A DNA stretch of 34,494 bases, taken from CAZPKH01 sp964407165. Lineage in GTDB: Bacteria; Bacteroidota; Bacteroidia; Bacteroidales; Muribaculaceae. Positions 1 to 8,050 of this stretch are shown piece by piece. The position numbers and the translations under genes were made by a program. The stretch is taken from positions 1 through 34,494 of the forward strand of contig CAYOUJ010000026.1 of NCBI GenBank assembly GCA_964407165.1. The letters run 5' to 3'. Below the pieces are notes generated by a model, which saw nothing but the letters and a program-made list of their open reading frames with translations, did no database searches and was not told the DNA's origin. Position 1 is the first letter of the stretch. Each line of letters starts with the position of its first letter.

Positions 1-110
1 AGGGTGACAAAGTGATCGTCTTCAAGAAGAAGCGTCGCAAGGGCTATCGCCGCAAGAACGGCCATCGCCAGCAGTTCACCAAAGTGTTAATCAAAGATGT
101 AGTCGCTTAA
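1..110 (+). CDS. rplU: 50S ribosomal protein bL21, C-terminal part
   Basis: The window starts inside this gene. Reading from base 3 gives 35 codons ending in KVLIKDVVA and a TAA stop. The basic stretch FKKKRRKGYRRKNGHRQ is the typical rRNA-binding tail of bL21, and the protein belongs to the large ribosomal subunit. The next gene is rpmA, 23 bases on; rplU-rpmA is a nearly universal bacterial pair and is probably one transcript whose promoter lies left of the window. The 5' part is missing only because of the window edge. Confidence 0.93.
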   Translation, partial: GDKVIVFKKKRRKGYRRKNGHRQQFTKVLIKDVVA

Positions 111-133
111 CCCCTTAAAAATCTTCATCAGAC

Positions 134-397
134 ATGGCACATAAAAAAGGTGTGGGCAGTTCGAAGAACGGCCGCGAGTCAGAGAGCAAACGACTCGGTG
201 TAAAGATTTTTGGCGGGCAGTACGCCAAGGCAGGCAATATCCTCAAGCGCCAGCGTGGCACCGTCCACCATCCCGGCCTCAACGTCGGCATGGGTCGCGA
301 CCACACGCTCTATGCCCTCGTCAACGGCACCGTGGTCTTCACCACCGGCAAGGAGGGCCGTCGCTTCATCAACGTCACCCCCGTGGCTGAAGCCTAA
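134..397 (+). CDS. rpmA: 50S ribosomal protein bL27
   Basis: An 87-residue protein starting MAHKKGVGSSKNGRESESKR, full length for bL27. bL27 lies in the large subunit with its N-terminal tail near the peptidyl-transferase centre and helps place tRNA. The conserved run RLGVKIFGGQ (residues 20-29) and the GRDHTLYALVNGTV region are visible. There is no removable N-terminal extension of the kind seen in Firmicutes. It follows rplU directly and is probably co-transcribed with it. Its stop is followed after 4 bases by a tandem heptamer array and a nested hairpin (402-547), which probably ends the transcript. Confidence 0.97.
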   Translation: MAHKKGVGSSKNGRESESKRLGVKIFGGQYAKAGNILKRQRGTVHHPGLNVGMGRDHTLYALVNGTVVFTTGKEGRRFINVTPVAEA

Positions 398-401
398 CGA
401 C

Positions 402-547
402 AATGCATAATGCATAATGCGCAATGCATAATGCATAATGCATAATTAACCTCTAAAAGCCCTATAAGACCTTTGTGACTTATAGGGCTTATGCTTTGTC
501 CGGATGGCAATTATGCATTATGCATTATGCATTGTGCATTATGCATT
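402..547. repeat. Heptamer arrays forming a long inverted repeat around a terminator hairpin
   Basis: The left arm is six tandem 7-mers, consensus AATGCAT, at 402-443, with one unit changed to AATGCGC. The right arm is five 7-mers, consensus ATGCATT, at 513-547. Bases 409-447 and 509-547 are reverse complements at 38 of 39 positions by my alignment. The 61-base centre holds the perfect hairpin at 457-490. Transcribed RNA could fold into one long rod with a hairpin at its tip. It lies just downstream of rpmA. The rest of the spacer up to about 700 shows only a G-run/C-run hairpin (553-561 with 575-584) and no gene. Confidence 0.9.
457..490 (+). terminator. Perfect 12-bp hairpin after rpmA
   Basis: The left arm AAGCCCTATAAG (457-468) pairs perfectly with CTTATAGGGCTT (479-490) over a 10-base loop. 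It has no long T-run after it, so it may stop transcription only together with the outer inverted repeat, or act as an RNA 3'-end stabiliser for rplU-rpmA. Confidence 0.6.
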
Positions 548-723
548 AAAAAGGGGGGGCGCGAATACGGCGTCCGCACCCCCCGGGAGAATCAAAATCA
601 ACGTCAAAACTATTGTTATCCATGCCGTAATTCTCTTAGTTTTGCGACAGACACGCGTTGATTTCTACTTTTACTAACAATCCTTGCGGCTGATTTGTTT
701 TTCCGAGAAGCCATCGATTGGCT

Positions 724-740
724 ATCGATAGTCTATCGAT
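724..740. promoter_or_regulatory. 17-bp palindrome, possible operator
   Basis: ATCGATAG-T-CTATCGAT is a perfect palindrome. Two more ATCGAT-like steps flank it (from 712 to about 755). It lies about 100 bases upstream of the namZ promoter. Symmetry and position suit a dimeric regulator's site. No regulator can be assigned; the WYL protein two genes downstream is only a candidate. Confidence 0.35.
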
Positions 741-795
741 TGTCGGTCGACTATCATCTATATAACAATTATTAACTTTTGGGGGCAGCCTGTCT

Positions 796-826
796 GCACA
801 CTCGCGCTTGCGAGGGTGCGCTTTTT
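796..826 (+). terminator. Rho-independent terminator just upstream of namZ
   Basis: A 10-bp stem with one mismatch (796-805 with 810-819), loop GCTT, is followed after two bases by TTTTT (822-826). It would insulate namZ from upstream reading. It overlaps the -33 box of the proposed namZ promoter. Confidence 0.65.
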
Positions 827-838
827 GTCGTACCTTCG
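808..838 (+). promoter_or_regulatory. Bacteroidota-type promoter of namZ
   Basis: TTG at 808-810 and TACCTTCG at 831-838 match the -33 (TTTG) and -7 (TAnnTTTG) consensus with a 20-base spacer. The start codon at 844 is so close that the mRNA would have almost no leader, an arrangement common in this phylum. Confidence 0.5.
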
Positions 839-843
839 CGTCC

Positions 844-2016
844 ATGAAACTAACCCGCCTAATCATCTTGCTCGCACTTTGCGGGACCTCAGCCCTCGGT
901 GCCTCCGCGCAGGTGACCGTAGGCGCCGAGCGCACAGAGCTTTACCTCGACTCGCTGCGCGGCCGCCGCGTGGCACTGTACACCAACCAAACCGGCCGCA
1001 TCGGCGACCGCGCGACCGTGGACGTGCTCCTCGACTCCGGCGTCAACGTCGTCACCCTCTTCTCCCCCGAGCACGGCATACGCGGCACCGCCGACGCTGG
1101 CGAGAGTGTCAGCAGCGGCCGCGACCCCTCCACGGGAATACCCATAGTAAGCCTCTTCGGGAGCGGGGCGGCGCCCTCGCGCCCCGCAATAGCCGACGCC
1201 GACATCATCGTCACCGACATCCAGGACGTGGGGCTGCGCTATTACACATATTATATAACCATGCTCGAGTTGATGAACGAGGTCGCCCGTCAGGGGAAGC
1301 CGTTCATGGTGCTCGACCGTCCCAACCCCTTGGGCATGACGGTCGACGGGCCCGTGCTCGACATGCGCTACGCCTCCGGCGTGGGGCGCCTGCCGATACC
1401 TACCGTCCATGGCATGACCCTCGGCGAACTGGCGCGCATGATAATCGGCGAGGGATGGCTCAAGGATGGCCGGACGCTCGCCCTCACCGTCATCCCCTGC
1501 GGCGGCTATACCCACGCCACGCGTTACGCGCTGCCCGTGCCCCCCTCCCCTAACCTGCCCAACATGAAGGCGGTGTACCTCTACCCCTCGCTTTGCTACT
1601 TCGAGGCCACGCCCGTGAGCCTCGGCCGCGGCACCGACCTGCCGTTTCAGTGCTACGGCCACCCCGACATGGCCGACTCGGCGCACGTCTTCACCTTCAC
1701 CCCCACGTCACGACCGGGCGCCCGCAAGCCGCCGCAGATGGGCCGCAAGTGCTACGGCGTCGACCTGTCGACCGTCCCCGACGACACACTCATCAGCCGC
1801 GGCATCGACCTTACATACCTCATCGACGCGTACCGCACGCTCGGCCTCGGCGACGGGTTCTTCACCAAATTCTTTGAAAATCTTATGGGCACCGACCGCG
1901 TGCGCCGCATGATCATCGACGGCGCCTCCGCCGACTCAATCCGCGCCACCTGGGCGCCCGACGTACAAGCCTTCCTCGAGCAGCGCCGCCCATACCTCCT
2001 CTACCCCGAAAACTAA
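844..2016 (+). CDS. namZ: Exo-beta-N-acetylmuramidase NamZ family (DUF1343) lipoprotein-like secreted enzyme
   Basis: A 390-residue protein of the DUF1343/YbbC family, whose characterised members (NamZ) release N-acetylmuramic acid from the non-reducing end of peptidoglycan fragments. Residues 1-22 form a Sec signal peptide (basic start, hydrophobic LIILLALCG, cleavage near ASAQ), so it acts outside the cytoplasm. Family landmarks are TNQTGR (48-52), SPEHG with the likely catalytic Glu76, DIQDVG (125-130) and RPNPLG. I chose ATG 844 over TTG 808 because 844 gives a clean signal peptide and 808 lies in the promoter. Residues 106-115, GSGAAPSRPA, are encoded by a GC palindrome (1159-1187) also found in ftsA. 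The symporter starts 32 bases downstream, suggesting uptake of the released sugar; that link is inference. The lipoprotein option is weak because no lipobox cysteine is seen. Confidence 0.85.
   Translation: MKLTRLIILLALCGTSALGASAQVTVGAERTELYLDSLRGRRVALYTNQTGRIGDRATVDVLLDSGVNVVTLFSPEHGIRGTADAGESVSSGRDPSTGIPIVSLFGSGAAPSRPAIADADIIVTDIQDVGLRYYTYYITMLELMNEVARQGKPFMVLDRPNPLGMTVDGPVLDMRYASGVGRLPIPTVHGMTLGELARMIIGEGWLKDGRTLALTVIPCGGYTHATRYALPVPPSPNLPNMKAVYLYPSLCYFEATPVSLGRGTDLPFQCYGHPDMADSAHVFTFTPTSRPGARKPPQMGRKCYGVDLSTVPDDTLISRGIDLTYLIDAYRTLGLGDGFFTKFFENLMGTDRVRRMIIDGASADSIRATWAPDVQAFLEQRRPYLLYPEN
1159..1187 (+). repeat. GC-rich palindromic element inside namZ
   Basis: A 29-base GC palindrome beginning GGGAGCGGGG and ending GCGCCCCGC. 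It matches 27387-27415 in ftsA at 27 of 29 bases, in the same orientation and the same codon phase, and encodes GSGAAPSRPA. In the protein it falls in a loop between a strand ending VSLF and the conserved DIQDVG segment. Confidence 0.8.
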
Positions 2017-2047
2017 TCACTAATCACTCAACACTAATCACTCACAC
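2013..2047 (+). repeat. Heptamer array between namZ and the symporter
   Basis: Five consecutive 7-mers, consensus CTAATCA, with two variant units. The array begins at the namZ stop codon and ends one base before the GTG start at 2049, so it is the whole translation-initiation region of the symporter. Confidence 0.85.
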
Positions 2048-2048
2048 A

Positions 2049-3512
2049 GTGACTCCGACTATTGTAATTATAACGATTGCAGCGTATTTTGCTGTGCTCT
2101 TGGGCGTTTCGTGGATTGCGTCACGGCGCGCCGACAACGACTCATTCTTCACCGGCGGCCGACGCGCACCGTGGATAGCCGTGGCTTTCGCCATGATCGG
2201 CGCGGCCATGAGCGGCGTGACGTTCATCTCCGTGCCGGGCATGGTGGTGGGCAAGAGCTACGCCTACCTGCAGATGATTCTCGGTTTCGTCGTCGGCTAC
2301 TTCCTCATTGCCTGGGTGCTCGTGCCGATGTTCTACCGCCGCAACCTGGTGAGCATCTATGGCTACCTTGACGAGCGCTTCGGGCGCCGCACATACAAGA
2401 CAGGGGCGTGGCTGTTCTTCATCTGCAAGATGACCGGAGCCGCAGTCCGTTTCTTCGTGGTCTGCGCAGTGCTCCAGCTGCTGGTCTTCGGTCCGTTGGG
2501 CATACCCTTCGAGTTTAACGTCATCGTCTCTATCGCCCTGATCTGGCTCTACACCTTCCGTGGCGGAGTCAGTGCCGTCATCTGGACGGACGTGCTCAAG
2601 ACCTTCTGCCTGGTGATGTCGGTGGTGTGCTGCATCTTCTTCGTCGGGGCCAACCTCGGCATGGGCCCGCGGGAGATGGTGAGCACCATCGTCGACCACC
2701 CCACCTCGCGCGTGTTCTTCTTCGACGACCCCAAGAGCGGCCTCTACTTCTGGAAGCAGTTCCTCGCCGGAGTCTTCCTGGCCATCGCCACCAACGGACT
2801 CGACCAGGACATGATGCAGCGCAACCTCGCCTGCCGCAACAGCGCCGACTCGCGCAAAAACATGATGACGGCGTCGATCATGCAGTTTTTCGTCTGCGCC
2901 CTGTTCCTCATCCTCGGCACCCTGCTCGTGGTCTACGTCGAGCGCACAGAGCTTATGATGCCGCCCAAGACCGACGACCTTTTCGGCCTGGTAGCCACCC
3001 ACTCGGCCATGCCGGTAATAGTGGGCGTGCTGTTTGTGCTGGGACTCATCTCCGCCGCCTATTCCGCCGCGGGGTCGGCACTGACCTCCCTTACTACCTC
3101 TTTCACAGTAGATATATTGGGAGCAAACAAAGAGCGGACAGCCGGCAGCGAACAGCGCACAGCCCGCACGCGCCGCTGGGTGCACGTAGGCATGTCGGTC
3201 ATCATGGGCTTGATAATCATAGCGTTCTATTACATTAGCGAGGAGGACGCCATCAGCGCCGTCTACACCCTCGCCTCATACACCTACGGCCCGATACTCG
3301 GCCTGTTTGTCTACGGCATGGCCTGGCGCCGCCCCACCCGCGACCGCCTGGTGCCTGTGGCCTGCATCGCCGCGCCGTTCCTCTCCTGGGCCTTCGCCCG
3401 CGCCCTGCACGCCCTCTTCGGCTACGAGACCTCCTTCGAGCTGCTCATCATCAACGCCGCTTTCACCTTCCTCCTCCTCGCCGCCCTCTCCCTCGGAAAG
3501 AGTGATAAGTGA
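2049..3512 (+). CDS. Sodium:solute symporter (SSS/SLC5 family)
   Basis: A 487-residue inner-membrane protein with about 13 predicted hydrophobic segments, starting TPTIVIITIAAYFAVLLGV after a GTG initiator. The early motif SFFTGGRRAPWIAVAFAMIG and the FRGGVSAVIWTDVLK segment are typical of the SSS family, which couples sodium entry to uptake of sugars, amino acids or similar solutes. The substrate cannot be read from the sequence. Standing 32 bases after namZ, N-acetylmuramic acid or a related muropeptide sugar is a reasonable guess. No ATG fits the N-terminus better than GTG 2049. A cytoplasmic loop near residues 362-373 (ERTAGSEQRTAR) is encoded by a heptamer array (3133-3167). A hairpin (3509-3542) overlaps the stop codon. 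Confidence 0.85.
   Translation: MTPTIVIITIAAYFAVLLGVSWIASRRADNDSFFTGGRRAPWIAVAFAMIGAAMSGVTFISVPGMVVGKSYAYLQMILGFVVGYFLIAWVLVPMFYRRNLVSIYGYLDERFGRRTYKTGAWLFFICKMTGAAVRFFVVCAVLQLLVFGPLGIPFEFNVIVSIALIWLYTFRGGVSAVIWTDVLKTFCLVMSVVCCIFFVGANLGMGPREMVSTIVDHPTSRVFFFDDPKSGLYFWKQFLAGVFLAIATNGLDQDMMQRNLACRNSADSRKNMMTASIMQFFVCALFLILGTLLVVYVERTELMMPPKTDDLFGLVATHSAMPVIVGVLFVLGLISAAYSAAGSALTSLTTSFTVDILGANKERTAGSEQRTARTRRWVHVGMSVIMGLIIIAFYYISEEDAISAVYTLASYTYGPILGLFVYGMAWRRPTRDRLVPVACIAAPFLSWAFARALHALFGYETSFELLIINAAFTFLLLAALSLGKSDK
3133..3167 (+). repeat. Heptamer array inside the symporter gene
   Basis: Five consecutive 7-mers of the form AGCnnnC. They encode a short hydrophilic, charged stretch between hydrophobic segments, a site where an insertion would be tolerated. 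Loss or gain of one unit would shift the reading frame. Confidence 0.8.
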
Positions 3513-3542
3513 TTAGCGGCCATTCGGAGGGCCACTAATCAC
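3509..3542 (+). terminator. Hairpin overlapping the symporter stop codon
   Basis: Bases 3509-3521 pair with 3530-3542 at 12 of 13 positions over an 8-base loop. There is no T-run, so it may be a weak attenuator or an RNA-stability element between the symporter and the WYL gene. Its right arm runs into the next heptamer array. Confidence 0.45.
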
Positions 3543-3590
3543 AACCCGCCAATCACCCATCACTAATCACTAACCACTAATCACTAGAAG
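3535..3590 (+). repeat. Heptamer array upstream of the WYL regulator
   Basis: Eight consecutive 7-mers, consensus CTAATCA with variants. It ends 2 bases before the ATG at 3593. The unit is the same as in the array at 2013-2047, one gene upstream. Confidence 0.85.
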
Positions 3591-3592
3591 AA

Positions 3593-4483
3593 ATGGCTTC
3601 AAATCTCCTCTCACGATACATCTGGATAGTCGACACCCTGCGCCGCTACGGACGGATGACCCGCGCCGAACTGGCCGACCGCTGGCGCAAATCATCCGTC
3701 AGCGGCGGCAACGAGCTGGCGCGCCGCACGTTCTACAACTATCGCAATGCCATCGCCGAGCTCTTCGGCATCAACATCGAGTGCGACCCCGCCACGTTTG
3801 AATATTACATCGACTCGGCCGACGAACACTCCTCGACCGTCACCGACTGGATGCTCAACCAGACGGCCATGGGCCAGATCATGGGCGACGCCGCCGACGT
3901 GGCCTCGCGCATCTTCGTCGACGACGTCCCCTCGGCGCGCCAGTGGCTCTCCGTGGCCATCGCCGCCATCAAGGAGGGGCGCACGCTCCACTTCAGCTAC
4001 CTGCCCTACACGCGAGTCAACCCCAGGCACGGCAATGTGCTCGAGCCCTACTTCCTCAAAATCTTCCGCCAGCGCTGGTATGTCACGGGCCGCAACGTGC
4101 AAGACAACGCCGTCAAGACCTACGCCCTCGACCGAATGACCCGCGCCGTCATGGGCCCCGACACGTTCGAGATGCCCGCGGACTTCGACCCCGAAGCATA
4201 CTGCCGCGACTCTTTCGGCATCATGTTCACCAAGGGGCCCGTGCATGATGTCGTCCTCAAGGTCACCACCCGACAGGCCAAATATTTCCGTGCACTTCCC
4301 TTGCACCACTCACAAAGAGAGACCATCCACGACACCTATTCCATCTTCCGTTATCGCCTGCGCATCACCGGCGACCTGGTCTCTGATATACTCAGCTACG
4401 CCCCTGAGGTCACCGTCCTAGCCCCTCGAGAGCTCCGCGTCATGGTCACCTCGCGCCTGCGAGCCGCCCTCGCCGATTACTAG
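3593..4483 (+). CDS. WYL-domain transcriptional regulator
   Basis: A 296-residue cytoplasmic protein. The N-terminal 60 residues (SRYIWIVDTLRRYGRMTRAE, then RRTFYNYRNAIAELFG) look like a winged helix DNA-binding domain. Residues about 120-185 are a WYL domain, with FSYLPYTRVNPR and RQRWYVTGRN carrying the WY signature. The remaining C-terminal part fits the WCX extension. WYL domains sense nucleic acid or small ligands, and many members regulate stress, DNA repair or defence genes. Here it follows the namZ-symporter pair in the same direction and could control it, but no target is proven. ATG 3593 follows the heptamer array directly. The gene ends 7 bases before a two-hairpin element. Confidence 0.85.
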   Translation: MASNLLSRYIWIVDTLRRYGRMTRAELADRWRKSSVSGGNELARRTFYNYRNAIAELFGINIECDPATFEYYIDSADEHSSTVTDWMLNQTAMGQIMGDAADVASRIFVDDVPSARQWLSVAIAAIKEGRTLHFSYLPYTRVNPRHGNVLEPYFLKIFRQRWYVTGRNVQDNAVKTYALDRMTRAVMGPDTFEMPADFDPEAYCRDSFGIMFTKGPVHDVVLKVTTRQAKYFRALPLHHSQRETIHDTYSIFRYRLRITGDLVSDILSYAPEVTVLAPRELRVMVTSRLRAALADY

Positions 4484-4490
4484 CCGAAAT

Positions 4491-4553
4491 GACATAAAGA
4501 CACAGGAGGCCGCCGAGCGGCCTCCCACTGTGGGCAGCCGCTTTGCGGCTGCC
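4491..4553. terminator. Two-hairpin repeat element between convergent genes (copy 1)
   Basis: Hairpin 1 is a 9-bp stem, 4505-4513 with 4517-4525, loop CGA. Hairpin 2 is a 9-bp stem, 4533-4541 with 4545-4553, loop TTT. It sits between the convergent ends of the WYL gene and miaB and probably terminates both. A close relative lies at 29162-29218, again between convergent genes, sharing the core AGGAGGCCGC and GCCGCTTTGCGGC. Confidence 0.75.
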
Positions 4554-4557
4554 TATA

Positions 4558-6024
<1,467 letters not shown>

Positions 6025-6027
6025 TGG

Positions 6028-6054
6028 TGAAATTCGTTTAATTCGAGAAATTCG
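6028..6054 (-). repeat. 9-mer array upstream of miaB
   Basis: Three consecutive 9-mers, on the minus strand each starting CGAATT. The array ends 3 bases before the miaB ATG. The spacer from here to 6242 (about 190 bases) holds divergent control regions. A -7-like TATTTTTG on the minus strand (6068-6061) is the only promoter-like match I see for miaB, and none is clear for the CoA-transferase. Confidence 0.7.
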
Positions 6055-6242
6055 GGGTTGCAAAAATAAAAACGCAAAAAAAATGTGTTTCGTATTGCAC
6101 AAATCAGCAAAAGTGTGTAATTTTGTGACTGAATTAACAATCTTAAGTGTCGCTAACCCTAATCAAACTAACCCGTTAGCGGCCAAAAAGCGTTAAATCA
6201 CAACCAATCCTACGTCAAACCCTTACAAATCTTTACCATAAA

Positions 6243-7727
6243 ATGAGATATCCTGTCATTTCTGCGCAAGAGGCCGCCGAGTTCATCCACAACGGCGACG
6301 TCCTCGGGCTCTCCGGCTTCACCGCCGCGGGCACCCCCAAGTTTGTCACAGAAGCACTGGCACAGAAAGCCGAGCGCGAGCACGCCGAGGGTCGTGAGTT
6401 CAAAGTCGACCTGTTTACCGGCGCCTCCACCTCCGACCATGTCGACGGCTGCCTGGCACGCGCCAACGCCATCAACCGCCGCACACCCTACCAGAGCTGC
6501 GCCGACGCGCGCAAGCGCATCAACGCCCACGACATGCACTACTTCGACGTGCACCTGAGCGAGCTGGCCCAGAAGCTGCGCTACGGCACCTACGGACCAA
6601 TCGACGTGGCCATCATAGAGGCCGCCGACGTCACCGACCACGGCGAGATACTCCTCGGCGCCGGCGTGGGCATGAGCCCCACAGTCGCCGCAATGGCATC
6701 GAAAATCATCATCGAGCTCAACGACCGCCTGTCAAAAAAGCTCTACGGCATACACGACATCTACGCACCCGCCGACCCGCCCTACCGCCGCGAGATACCC
6801 ATCTACACCCCGTCGGACCGCATCGGCATGCCCCTGCTTCGCGTCAACCCCGAGAAGATCATCGCCGTGGTGAAGACCTCGGCCCACGACGGCGTCAAGC
6901 CCTTCACCGCCCCCGACGAGACCACCAACCGCATCGGTGCCAACGTCTGTGACTTCCTCATCGGCGAGCTCCGCGCCGGCCGTCTGCCCAAGTCGTTCCT
7001 GCCCATGCAGTCGGGCGTGGGCAACGTGGCCAACGCCGTGCTCTTCGGCCTGGGCGAGAGCGACGAGATACCCCCTTTTATGATGTACACCGAGGTCATC
7101 CAGGACGCTGTCGTGCGCCTGATGGAGCAGGGCAAGTGCAAGTTTGCCAGCACCTGCGCCATGACCTTCTCCGACGAGACCATGGACCACGTGATGGGCA
7201 ACATGGACTTCTTCCACGACAAGATTATCATGCGCCCCGGCGAAATCTCCAACAGCCCCGAGGTGGTGCGCCGACTGGGCCTCATCACCATGAACACGGC
7301 CCTCGAGGCCGACATCTTCGGCAACGTCAACTCCACCCACGTCACCGGCACCAAGATGATGAACGGCATCGGCGGCTCGGGCGACTTCACCCGCAACGCA
7401 TACCTCAGCATCTTCTCCTGCCCGTCGGTCACCAAGGGCGGCCTGATCAGCAACATCGTGCCGATGGTAAGCCACGTCGACCACTCCGAGCACAGCGTCG
7501 ACGTCATCATCACCGACCAGGGCATCGCCGACCTGCGCGGACTCGACCCGCTGCAGCGCGCCCACAAAGTGATCGACAACTGCGCGCACCCCATGTACCG
7601 GGAGCTGCTCAAGGACTACCTGGCCATGGGCAAGGGGGGCCAGACGCCACACACCCTGCGCGCCGCCTTCGCCTTCCACGAGGCCTTCGCCGAGACCGGC
7701 GACATGCGCAACGCGCGCCTGTCGTGA
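6243..7727 (+). CDS. Acetyl-CoA hydrolase/transferase family protein (likely succinyl-CoA:acetate CoA-transferase)
   Basis: A 494-residue class I CoA-transferase with the N-terminal acetyl-CoA hydrolase/transferase domain (FTAAGTPKFVTEAL, LFTGASTSD) and the C-terminal half (NGIGGSGDFTRNAYLSIFSCPS). The probable catalytic glutamate is Glu284 in MMYTEVIQD. The oxyanion and CoA-binding glycine loop NGIGGSGDF is intact. Such enzymes move CoA between succinate and acetate, linking acetate formation to fermentation in the cytoplasm; exact substrates cannot be fixed here. The start MRYPVISAQEAAEF suits the family. A strong stem-loop (7761-7786) follows. Its last 57 codons (7557-7727) are duplicated at 8035-8205. 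Confidence 0.9.
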   Translation: MRYPVISAQEAAEFIHNGDVLGLSGFTAAGTPKFVTEALAQKAEREHAEGREFKVDLFTGASTSDHVDGCLARANAINRRTPYQSCADARKRINAHDMHYFDVHLSELAQKLRYGTYGPIDVAIIEAADVTDHGEILLGAGVGMSPTVAAMASKIIIELNDRLSKKLYGIHDIYAPADPPYRREIPIYTPSDRIGMPLLRVNPEKIIAVVKTSAHDGVKPFTAPDETTNRIGANVCDFLIGELRAGRLPKSFLPMQSGVGNVANAVLFGLGESDEIPPFMMYTEVIQDAVVRLMEQGKCKFASTCAMTFSDETMDHVMGNMDFFHDKIIMRPGEISNSPEVVRRLGLITMNTALEADIFGNVNSTHVTGTKMMNGIGGSGDFTRNAYLSIFSCPSVTKGGLISNIVPMVSHVDHSEHSVDVIITDQGIADLRGLDPLQRAHKVIDNCAHPMYRELLKDYLAMGKGGQTPHTLRAAFAFHEAFAETGDMRNARLS

Positions 7728-7760
7728 TTTCATCCCCAAACCCCGCGGTTTCACCACATA

Positions 7761-7793
7761 TCGGCGCTGCCATTTGGCGGCGCCGACGCTTTT
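7761..7793 (+). terminator. Terminator after the CoA-transferase
   Basis: An 11-bp stem with one wobble pair (7761-7771 with 7776-7786), loop ATTT, is followed by CGCTTTTA. This is a convincing intrinsic terminator, so the small downstream gene probably needs its own promoter. Confidence 0.75.
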
Positions 7794-7834
7794 ATGCTTC
7801 CTTTGCATCACAAACCAATAAAAACCACACACCC

Positions 7835-8050
7835 ATGAACGACAACTTCTCCCCCGACACAGCGCGCCCCCTCACCCCCGACGAAGTCAAGGCCATCTTG
7901 CGCCGCCGTCGCCGCAACAACATCCTGCTGATCATCGCCGCCGTCATCGCCTTCTTCACCCTCTCCATCATCGGCTACAACGACGGCGTGGACCACAGCG
8001 CCTTCTCCGACTCTGCCGAGCCTACCGATACAGTCGCGCCCACAAGGTGA
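7835..8050 (+). CDS. Small single-pass membrane protein, 3' end altered by a duplication
   Basis: A 71-residue protein I do not recognise. Residues 1-29 are polar and end in a basic run (ILRRRRRNN). Residues 30-47 (ILLIIAAVIAFFTLSIIG) form one membrane helix, followed by an acidic tail. The basic run before the helix suggests the N-terminus stays in the cytoplasm. The last residues (APTR and the stop) are read out of frame from a duplicated piece of the upstream CoA-transferase gene, so the original C-terminus is probably lost. It lies after a terminator, with no clear promoter. It could also be a non-functional remnant. Confidence 0.55.
   Translation: MNDNFSPDTARPLTPDEVKAILRRRRRNNILLIIAAVIAFFTLSIIGYNDGVDHSAFSDSAEPTDTVAPTR

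Noticed and set aside
402..547. CRISPR array
   Set aside because: The 7-base units are contiguous with no unique spacers, and no cas genes are present.
808..843. Upstream TTG start for namZ adding 12 residues
   Set aside because: It would spoil the signal peptide and lies in the promoter and terminator; ATG 844 is better.
2142..3185. Long minus-strand open frames opposite the symporter and similar frames opposite other genes (for example 4543-5274, 8946-9731, 20311-21525, 30669-32078)
   Set aside because: They are mirror frames of GC-rich real genes, with odd His/Val/Arg-rich composition, no family motifs and no promoter or spacing logic.
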